Part shown: piece after piece, positions 1 through 4,752 of the stretch
Layout of the letters: each line of letters begins with the position of its first letter
Position numbering within the stretch: position 1 is the first letter of the stretch
NCBI GenBank assembly: GCA_029865445.1
Contig: JAOUGY010000252.1
Span: 1-5,720 of the forward strand
DNA: 5,720 nt
Source: Acidimicrobiia bacterium
Lineage (GTDB): Bacteria; Actinomycetota; Acidimicrobiia; Spongiisociales; ZC4RG35
Direction: 5' to 3'
Notes under the pieces: generated by a model
Told to the model about the DNA's origin: nothing
Database searches by the model: none
The model's input: the letters and a program-made list of their open reading frames with translations, nothing else
Made by a program: the position numbers and the translations under genes

Positions 1-2
1 GG

Positions 3-107
3 AAGCGGTCGAAACTGGAGTCCGTCTTGGCCTTCGAACAGGTCTCGGTGTGCTCCGGCGGGCTCAAGGAGGTGGTCGGGTATACCGATGTCATCTCCGA
101 TGTCTGA
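3..107 (+). CDS. 3' end of an unidentified upstream gene (partial)
   Basis: The first complete codon of this frame starts at base 3 and the frame ends in TGA at 105-107, giving a 34-residue C-terminus that includes VSVCSGGLKEVVGYTDVISD. About 29 of the 34 codons end in G or C, while the other two plus frames here lack that bias, so this is the best candidate for the coding frame. I do not recognise the family from such a short tail. It overlaps the next gene by 20 bases if that gene starts at 88, or by 8 bases if it starts at 100, suggesting co-transcription and translational coupling. The gene begins outside the window. Confidence 0.5.
   Translation, partial: KRSKLESVLAFEQVSVCSGGLKEVVGYTDVISDV
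66..73 (+). promoter_or_regulatory. Candidate ribosome binding site for the DivIVA-domain gene
   Basis: AAGGAGGT is a near-perfect anti-Shine-Dalgarno match, with 14 bases between it and ATG 88 and 26 before ATG 100. It favours the ATG at 88. It lies inside the upstream coding frame, where it encodes Lys-Glu-Val, so part of the match could be chance. Confidence 0.4.
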
Positions 108-591
108 ACGGTTCGCCACGGTGCGGAAGGGATACGACCCATTGGAGGTCGACGCCTTCGTGCAAAACCAGGCCGAGGCGTGGAGAGCCGAACTCGCCAA
201 GTCGAAGGCCGCAGCCGACGAGTGGCGCAAACGCGCCGAGGGTGCGGTGGCCCGACTGGGCGAGATCGAACAGTACGCCAAGAGCCAGGCCCGGGACTAC
301 AGAGAACGCGTTGCCGAGCTCGAGTCACAGGTTGCGGCGCTGACTTGGGATCGTGACGAGGCCCGCATGAAACTCTCCGATGCCCAATCGGAGTTGGGCG
401 GGGCACAAGGCGGGGCGCAGGCCATCGTCGAAGAGGCGAGGCTGGAGGCGGCCCGCATCGTGGGTGAAGCCAACGCCGAAGTCGATCGCTGGTTCGCGGC
501 CGCCCGGCGGCGAATCGACATGGCGTTGACACACGCCGGAGTCGAAGAGGTGTTGTCGGGGAGGGGCCACACTCCAAGAGTTGTCGACTGA
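88..591 (+). CDS. Short DivIVA-domain coiled-coil protein
   Basis: 167 residues. Residues 9-25 (FATVRKGYDPLEVDAFV) match the N-terminal DivIVA signature, in which an aromatic-V-R-x-G-Y-D-x-x-E-V-D-x-F segment precedes a coiled coil. Residues 26-100 are charged and heptad-like. Residues 105-150 are Ala/Glu/Arg-rich and continue as a helix (EEARLEAARIVGEANAEVDR). There is no membrane segment or signal peptide. DivIVA/Wag31 proteins mark cell poles and septa by sensing membrane curvature and recruit wall-synthesis proteins. This one is short, so it is more likely a DivIVA-like accessory (septum or envelope scaffold) than the main polar-growth protein. ATG 88 is preferred because AAGGAGGT lies at 66-73, although the 14-base spacing is long. 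ATG 100 (MSERFATV) is a real alternative and would overlap the upstream stop by 8 bases. The family call is firm; the cellular role is inferred. Confidence 0.8.
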   Translation: MSSPMSERFATVRKGYDPLEVDAFVQNQAEAWRAELAKSKAAADEWRKRAEGAVARLGEIEQYAKSQARDYRERVAELESQVAALTWDRDEARMKLSDAQSELGGAQGGAQAIVEEARLEAARIVGEANAEVDRWFAAARRRIDMALTHAGVEEVLSGRGHTPRVVD

Positions 592-635
592 TGACAACAT
601 CGGTGCTATTGTCGTGATGTGACAACAGTCATGTC
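552..635 (+). repeat. 28-base-period GTTGTC/GACAAC repeats before the satD-like gene (candidate operator)
   Basis: GTTGTC occurs at 552-557 and 580-585, and ATTGTC at 608-613, exactly 28 bases apart. In the second and third units a facing GACAAC arm follows at 593-598 and 621-626, also 28 bases apart, giving the inverted repeat (G/A)TTGTC-N7-GACAAC twice. The first unit keeps only 4 of 6 bases of the second arm (GGCCAC, 565-570) and lies in the divIVA-like coding region, so it may be chance. The third unit overlaps the candidate -10 box and start codon. A further GATGTGACA direct repeat is seen at 616-624 and 637-645. Two dyads on the same spacing at a promoter look like tandem operator sites; the 28-base pitch is not an integral number of helical turns. 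The helix-turn-helix of the downstream SatD-like protein would be a natural autoregulator, which is inference. Confidence 0.5.
604..612 (+). promoter_or_regulatory. Candidate extended -10 promoter giving a leaderless satD-like mRNA
   Basis: TGC-TATTGT (604-612) fits an extended -10 element (TGN followed by TANNNT). The final T at 612 placed at -7 puts +1 exactly on the G of GTG 619, the classic leaderless layout of actinobacteria. No Shine-Dalgarno sequence precedes GTG 619 or ATG 631, which agrees with a leaderless transcript. A possible -35 (TTGTCG, 581-586) is 20 bases away, longer than usual. Confidence 0.4.
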
Positions 636-1248
636 AGATGTGACAGCGGTGATCGGTGACATCGTGGGCTCGCGCACGTTTCCGGATCGAGGCGAACTCC
701 ATCGTCGGGTCGCATCGGCGCTGGAATCCGCCCCGGGAGCGATCCAGCCGTTGACGCTCACCATCGGCGACGAGTTCCAGGGAATCTTCCAATCCGTTCG
801 GACCGCCCTGAGGGCGACGCTGGTCGTCCAGTTGCACCTGCTCCCCGACGTCGAGCTACGGTTCGGTGTCGGAGTGGGGGAGGTGCTCGTGATGGCAGAC
901 CGCAGACCGTTCGGTCAGGACGGCTCGGCGTGGTGGAGTGCACGGGAGGCCATCGACGAGATTCGCCAGGGTGAGCGCTCCTACCGCACACCGCGCACTC
1001 GTGCCACCGGACTACGGGTCGAGGGCGGCACCGACGCCTTGAGCTCGTACCTCGTCCTTCGAGATCATCTCCTGGCAGGGTTCGATCGAGTCGACGCCGA
1101 TATCGTGCTGGGACTCATGCAGGGAGAGACGCAGGCGGCGATCGCCGACCGACTGGGGCTCGACAGGGGAGCGGTGAGTCGCCGTGTGGGCAAGCATGGG
1201 CTGTCGGCCCTCTTGTGGGCTGAACACAACCTGGGGAGCGCCACATGA
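619..1248 (+). CDS. SatD-family protein: cyclase-like domain plus C-terminal helix-turn-helix
   Basis: 209 residues from GTG 619; ATG 631 (MSDVTAVIGDIVGSR) is the alternative, giving 205. The N-terminal IGDIVGSR (12-19), LTIGDEFQGIF (47-57), RFGVGVGEV (81-89) and DGSAWWSAREAI (101-112) are SatD-family signatures. The family is named after a gene in the secretion and acid tolerance locus of Streptococcus mutans; no biochemical activity is established to my knowledge. In order and spacing the four motifs resemble class III nucleotidyl cyclases (D-I metal site, G-D metal site, R-x-G-x-x-x-G-E-V, G-x-x-V-N-x-A-x-R), with D14, D51 and R109 kept but the Asn position not. Residues 160-192 form a sigma-70 region 4-like helix-turn-helix (GETQAAIADRLGLDRGAVSRRV). 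It overlaps the membrane-protein gene by ATGA, so the two are translationally coupled. Family call firm; nucleotide chemistry and DNA targets are inference. Confidence 0.85.
   Translation: MTTVMSDVTAVIGDIVGSRTFPDRGELHRRVASALESAPGAIQPLTLTIGDEFQGIFQSVRTALRATLVVQLHLLPDVELRFGVGVGEVLVMADRRPFGQDGSAWWSAREAIDEIRQGERSYRTPRTRATGLRVEGGTDALSSYLVLRDHLLAGFDRVDADIVLGLMQGETQAAIADRLGLDRGAVSRRVGKHGLSALLWAEHNLGSAT
1233..1238 (+). promoter_or_regulatory. Ribosome binding site of the small membrane-protein gene
   Basis: GGGGAG with 6 bases before ATG 1245, inside the end of the satD-like gene. It supports this start and re-initiation or coupling at the ATGA overlap. Confidence 0.65.
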
Positions 1249-1589
1249 TCGAGGCACTCGTCATCACCGTCGGTGCAGTGATCCTGGTCTGGCCGTCCAA
1301 CATCGTCGTCCGGTGGTTGCTCAGGCGTGCCCGGGCCGCTCCGGACAGACCTGGTATGGGGGCGGGCCGTTGGATCGGTGCGCTCGAGCGCCTGCTCATC
1401 TACGTGCTCGTGCTGATCGGTCAGGCCGGTGCTGCCGGCCTCGTCGTCGCCGCCAAGAGCATCCTCCGATACCCCGAGCTCACAGGCGCCAAGCCGGCGA
1501 TCGATCCCGAATACGTCCTCGTGGGGTCTCTTTCGAGCTGGCTCATCGCGTTCGCAGTCGGCGCTGGCGTCCTTCAGTTCGTCGGGTAG
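1245..1589 (+). CDS. Small three-helix membrane protein, like the C-terminal half of DUF3307 proteins
   Basis: 114 residues. Hydrophobic segments lie at about 4-22, 49-70 and 91-113, separated by a basic loop (RRARAAPDRPGMGAGR, 27-42) and a second loop (71-90). The blocks GRWIGALERLL (41-51), AAKSILRYPEL (69-79) and EYVLVGSLSSWLIA (89-102) are the pattern I recall from the C-terminal half of DUF3307-type membrane proteins, which often lie beside satD-like genes. The N-terminal DUF3307 part is absent, so this is a short form rather than an obvious truncation: it has its own ATG and a good ribosome binding site. The start ATG overlaps the stop of the satD-like gene (ATGA, 1245-1248), so the two proteins are probably made together and may interact at the membrane. 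Function unknown; the family assignment is from memory of motifs. Confidence 0.75.
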   Translation: MIEALVITVGAVILVWPSNIVVRWLLRRARAAPDRPGMGAGRWIGALERLLIYVLVLIGQAGAAGLVVAAKSILRYPELTGAKPAIDPEYVLVGSLSSWLIAFAVGAGVLQFVG

Positions 1590-1592
1590 CCT
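1587..1592 (+). promoter_or_regulatory. Candidate -10 box (TAGCCT) for the aminotransferase gene
   Basis: TAGCCT matches the actinobacterial TANNNT -10 pattern and overlaps the stop codon of the membrane-protein gene. Taking its last T as -7, transcription would start at 1599 or 1600, at or one base before ATG 1600. No Shine-Dalgarno sequence is visible before that ATG, consistent with a leaderless transcript. No convincing -35 is seen. Confidence 0.35.
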
Positions 1593-1599
1593 GCCTGAG

Positions 1600-2721
1600 A
1601 TGTCCCGTGTCTATCTCTCCCCGCCCGACGTAGGCGCGGACGACCGGGCAGCACTGAACCGAGCGTTCGATTCGGGCTGGATCGCCCCCCTGGGTCCCGA
1701 GGTCGACGCGTTCGAAGGGGAGCTGGCAGCCGTTTCGGGTCGACGCCAAGGTGTGGCCCTGTCGAGCGGTACTGCGGCGCTCCACCTCGGACTGATCCTC
1801 GCAGGGGTGCAACCGGGTGACAGTGTCGCGGTTCAGTCGTTGACGTTTGCCGCGACCGCCAACGCCGTGAAATACATGGGCGCGCAGCCGGTGTTCATCG
1901 ACTCCGAGCCCGCATCGTGGAACATGGACCCCGACCTTCTGGCCGCAGCCTTCGACCTCCACGACATCAAAGCGGTCATCACCGTCGATCTGTATGGGCA
2001 ATGCGCCGACTACGCGAGGATCGTCGCCGTGTGCGAAGAGCGTGGAGCCGTCTTGATCGAAGACGCCGCCGAGGCGATCGGAGCCACCTATCGGGGCGCG
2101 CCGGCCGGAAGCTTCGGGACAATGGCAGCACTGTCGTTCAACGGCAACAAGATCATCACTACATCCGGCGGTGGAGCTCTCGTGACCGACCACGAAGCCG
2201 ACGCCGTCAAGGCCCGGTTTCTGGCAACCCAGGCTCGCGACCCCGCACCCCACTACGAGCACTCCGAGTTGGGATTCAACTACCGGATGTCGAACCTGCT
2301 CGCCGCGTTGGGGAGGAGCCAACTCGCCGACCTGGCACGACGCGTCGAACGCCGACGCCAGATCAATTCGACTTACCGCCGGGCTCTCGGAGAGATCCCG
2401 GGTGTCGAGTTCATGCCGGTGCTCGACGATCGCTCGTCGACCTTCTGGCTCACGGCTCTCACCATCGACCCGGACGCCGCAGGCACCGATCGCGAGACGA
2501 TCAGATTGGCGCTCGAATCGCACAACATCGAGGCACGTCCTGTGTGGAAACCCATGCACCTGCAGCCGTTCTACTCAGACGCTCCCGCCGTGGGCGGATC
2601 GGTTTCTCGGCGTCTCTTCGATCTGGGGTTGTGCCTTCCCAGTGGCTCCAATCTCGCGGATGCAGATCAGCAGCGCATCATCGAAATCGTCGCCGAGACG
2701 ACTGCTCAGTCCAGCGGGTAG
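1600..2721 (+). CDS. DegT/DnrJ/EryC1/StrS aminotransferase, EpsN/PglE type
   Basis: 373 residues, normal for the family. This is a fold-type I PLP enzyme that aminates a keto-sugar nucleotide. The nearest remembered relatives are EpsN and PglE (UDP-4-keto-6-deoxy-GlcNAc C4 amination, bacillosamine-type pathway). Signatures: YLSPPDVGADD (5-15), WIAPLGPEVDAFE (27-39), SSGTAALHLGL (55-65, cofactor phosphate), EDAAEAIGA (154-162; D155 expected to contact the PLP pyridine nitrogen), SFNGNKIITTSGGG (179-192; K184 the Schiff-base lysine), and HYEHSELGFNYRMSN (218-232). ATG 1600 is chosen because the family begins right at I/V-Y-L-S-P-P; the frame is open further upstream to 1429, but that part overlaps the previous gene and is not conserved sequence. 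Ten bases separate it from the membrane-protein gene. No other sugar-nucleotide or glycosyltransferase gene is in view, so the exact sugar substrate is undetermined. Its end overlaps the convergent DUF4032 gene by 16 bases. Confidence 0.93.
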   Translation: MSRVYLSPPDVGADDRAALNRAFDSGWIAPLGPEVDAFEGELAAVSGRRQGVALSSGTAALHLGLILAGVQPGDSVAVQSLTFAATANAVKYMGAQPVFIDSEPASWNMDPDLLAAAFDLHDIKAVITVDLYGQCADYARIVAVCEERGAVLIEDAAEAIGATYRGAPAGSFGTMAALSFNGNKIITTSGGGALVTDHEADAVKARFLATQARDPAPHYEHSELGFNYRMSNLLAALGRSQLADLARRVERRRQINSTYRRALGEIPGVEFMPVLDDRSSTFWLTALTIDPDAAGTDRETIRLALESHNIEARPVWKPMHLQPFYSDAPAVGGSVSRRLFDLGLCLPSGSNLADADQQRIIEIVAETTAQSSG

Positions 2722-3902
2722 CCCGGGCGGCCTCGCGCCAGCCAGTCCTCGAACGCGGCTTCGGTGCCCACGTCGGTTCCCGCTCCGGTGCTCATGACGT
2801 ACCGGTGGTGGAGGAGGTCGCAATACGCCTGGATCGGATCTGCCAGCCCGTCGATGGCGGCCAGGCGGGAGATGAGGGCCTCGAAGACCGTGGTCCGCCA
2901 CATGATCGCCGACAGGTTCTTTCCGGTGGGGGTGCTCGCCGATTCGGCGGCGGTGAAGTAGTGCAGGTCGGAGAGCACCTGTCGGGCCTGGCCCTCCAAG
3001 GCGTCGATCCCCGTGATCGCCTTCAGCCGTCGGGCGTGGAAATCGCGCCCGCCCACACGCACCGTCACCTGAAGCGAACTACCACCGTCGACAGGCACGA
3101 GGTCGATCTCCTCCACGTCGAACCCGAGTTGATTCAGGCGGGCGACCATGGACTCGATCCGGAACCGCTCGTCGGCTCCGATGATCTCTGCGCTGGTCAG
3201 TTCGTGCCAGAGGGCCCGGTATCGCCGTGCGATGTCTTCACCCAGGTCGAGATCTGCATCGTCGATGGCGCGTCCGGCCGCCGCGGCGATGTCGGCCATG
3301 CCACCGGCGACGTTCATGATCATGATCTCGAGATCCTCCTCGCGGCGCCCATCCGACAAGAGCCCCTCGGTGTACAGGACTGCCGTCTCGGCATCCACCA
3401 TGATCGTCTCGATTGCCTCGGCATCGAATCGGTAGAGGACGTTCGAAAGCGAACAATCGCCCCAGAAGACGCCGGCTATGTGGAGTTGAACGAGAAGCTG
3501 GGCGAACGCGTTGAGCATCTGGTTCCGTCTCGGCCCGAAACCAGCACCGGCGAGCAGCTCTCGGTACGAGAATGAGAACCGTTCGTATTCGGTGATCAAA
3601 GCGGCGGATTGCTCGGCGGCGGCGTCGGGATGCCGACCCTCGACGACGCCGACGGGCTTCACCGCCGGCGACCCGAAGGATTCGAGTGCCCGCAAGACCC
3701 GGTAGTCCTGGCGCGCCGCACGTTCAGACAGTTCCTTCACGACATAGATCGTTTCGGGGTAGCTGAAGAACCGCACTTCGTGTCGTGAGATCCCCTTGGG
3801 CAACTCCACCATGTGAGGTACGTCCCATTCCACGATCGATCGCTCCCACGGCAGATCGAGGAAGTCAGGATGTCCGGGACGAATCGTCAGCTCGGGCATC
3901 AT
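2706..3902 (-). CDS. DUF4032 protein with lipopolysaccharide-kinase-like core
   Basis: 398 residues from the first of two adjacent ATGs (3902; second at 3899). The N-terminal half resembles a WaaP/Kdo-kinase type atypical kinase: IYVVKELSER (52-61, K56 the candidate ATP lysine), ALITEY (101-106, hinge-like), QLHIAGVFWGDCSLSNVLY (139-157; H141, D149 and N154 as catalytic loop H-G-D-N) and IMVDAETAV (167-175; D170 replacing the metal-binding DFG aspartate). The C-terminal half, from about 210 on, fits DUF4032, an actinobacterial domain of unknown function; it includes an acidic helical stretch (225-240) and a histidine-containing C-terminal region. No signal peptide or membrane segments, so cytoplasmic. 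The substrate is unknown; a small molecule or envelope precursor is inference. It lies 49 bases downstream of nei2 on the same strand with its own possible leaderless promoter. Also possible: a pseudokinase, though all key residues are present. Confidence 0.82.
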   Translation of the reverse strand: MMPELTIRPGHPDFLDLPWERSIVEWDVPHMVELPKGISRHEVRFFSYPETIYVVKELSERAARQDYRVLRALESFGSPAVKPVGVVEGRHPDAAAEQSAALITEYERFSFSYRELLAGAGFGPRRNQMLNAFAQLLVQLHIAGVFWGDCSLSNVLYRFDAEAIETIMVDAETAVLYTEGLLSDGRREEDLEIMIMNVAGGMADIAAAAGRAIDDADLDLGEDIARRYRALWHELTSAEIIGADERFRIESMVARLNQLGFDVEEIDLVPVDGGSSLQVTVRVGGRDFHARRLKAITGIDALEGQARQVLSDLHYFTAAESASTPTGKNLSAIMWRTTVFEALISRLAAIDGLADPIQAYCDLLHHRYVMSTGAGTDVGTEAAFEDWLARGRPGYPLD

Positions 3903-3905
3903 CGA

Positions 3906-3911
3906 ACGGTA
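3906..3911 (-). promoter_or_regulatory. Candidate -10 box (TACCGT) for a leaderless DUF4032 transcript
   Basis: On the minus strand TACCGT is followed by TCGATG and then ATG. With the last T at -7, +1 falls on the A of the second ATG (3899), which would give a leaderless mRNA starting MPELTIRPG. No Shine-Dalgarno sequence lies at a useful distance from either ATG. A -35 is not recognisable. It suggests the gene can be transcribed separately from lhr-nei2. Confidence 0.35.
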
Positions 3912-3951
3912 GTGAGCGTGTCTCCGCGCGGGGACGACCCTTCCCGTCTCG

Positions 3952-4752
3952 TCATCGCGATTGGCACTGGGGGCACCAGTACGTCACCCGGGGATGTCCG
4001 GTACCCGCCATCGCCGACTCGATGCCGTTGCGACAGCGGCGGCAGGGTTTGCCGGCCCGGTCATAGACCCAGAACTCGCCCCCTCGATCACGCCGACCCG
4101 TCGTGGTGCGGCGCCCTGACCTCGTCGCATTCGGATACATGATGGCGGCGGCACGGTCGACGAGACCTCGGAGGTCGCCGTCGTCGAGCCGGGACAGGGG
4201 TGTCAACGGATGGACGCCTTCCAGAAACAGGACCTCGGACTTGTACACATTGCCGATTCCCGAAACCACCCGCTGGTCGGTTATCGCCTCGGCGACGGCG
4301 GTAGCGGCATCGAGGAGGCGGACCCGTGTCAGGAAGTCTTGGTGGTCGAACTCGATGTCGAGGATGTCGGGACCGAGTCGGCGAATGGAGCGGTCGACCG
4401 ACGCGCGCCTGCCAACCTCGACGGTGGGAGCCGCCTCGCACACCACGACGTGGGAGCCGGTGACCAGGAGAAGGCGATCGGCGCCGCCTCGCCGGGGTGG
4501 ATCCTGGGCGGTGCCTCGAGTCCGGATGTGCCAGCTCCCGGTCATCCCCAGGTGGACATGGATGGTGATGTCGTCGCCGGTGTCGATCATCAGGTGTTTG
4601 CCCTGGGTCCGGATCTCGGAGATCCGGGCGCCCGTCAGCGCTCGCTGGTGCTTTCGCACCGCTCCGTTTCCGTCGACGAACTCGATGGTCGCGCCGGAGA
4701 GAACCGGCCGGAGCCGCGCCGCGTCAGTGCGAATCGAGTCACCTTCCGGCAT
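3952..4752 (-). CDS. nei2: Endonuclease VIII-like DNA glycosylase (Nei2, Fpg/Nei family)
   Basis: 266 residues, normal for the family. A bifunctional glycosylase/AP lyase that removes oxidised bases (chiefly pyrimidines in Nei types) and nicks the abasic site. MPEGD at the N-terminus provides Pro2 (Schiff-base nucleophile) and Glu3. K52 in QGKHLMI is the conserved strand-contact lysine, and HVHLGMTGSW (65-74) is a core strand. AITDQRVVSGIGNVYKSEVL (156-175) is the helix-two-turn-helix with N168. The C-terminal zinc finger has C237, C240, C260 and C263, with R255 in its loop (RVTYWCPQCQ). The D after MPEG and the overall pattern fit Nei2 of mycobacteria better than Fpg, which starts MPELPE. 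The start is fixed by the required MPEG. Its first 14 bases overlap the end of lhr, so the two are co-expressed. The frame is open upstream of the ATG to 5274, but that part lies within lhr. Confidence 0.95.
   Translation of the reverse strand: MPEGDSIRTDAARLRPVLSGATIEFVDGNGAVRKHQRALTGARISEIRTQGKHLMIDTGDDITIHVHLGMTGSWHIRTRGTAQDPPRRGGADRLLLVTGSHVVVCEAAPTVEVGRRASVDRSIRRLGPDILDIEFDHQDFLTRVRLLDAATAVAEAITDQRVVSGIGNVYKSEVLFLEGVHPLTPLSRLDDGDLRGLVDRAAAIMYPNATRSGRRTTTGRRDRGGEFWVYDRAGKPCRRCRNGIESAMAGTGHPRVTYWCPQCQSR

Noticed and set aside
1429..1599. In-frame N-terminal extension of the aminotransferase
   Set aside because: It overlaps the membrane-protein gene almost entirely, encodes Ser/Arg-rich sequence, and homologues begin at the segment just after ATG 1600.
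1543..2559. 338-codon open frame on the minus strand across the aminotransferase gene
   Set aside because: It is fully antisense to a clear aminotransferase with all family motifs; the product is cysteine- and arginine-rich with no recognisable domain. Long antisense frames are expected in G+C-rich DNA.
1917..3575. 552-codon plus-strand frame running through the aminotransferase and antisense to the DUF4032 gene
   Set aside because: The product is extremely arginine-rich and low in order at its start, crosses two well-supported genes, and has no recognisable motif.
3931..3953. Possible terminator hairpin just after nei2 (GACGA/TCGTC arms)
   Set aside because: The arms are only 5 bases, the loop is long and there is no T-run; too weak to call.
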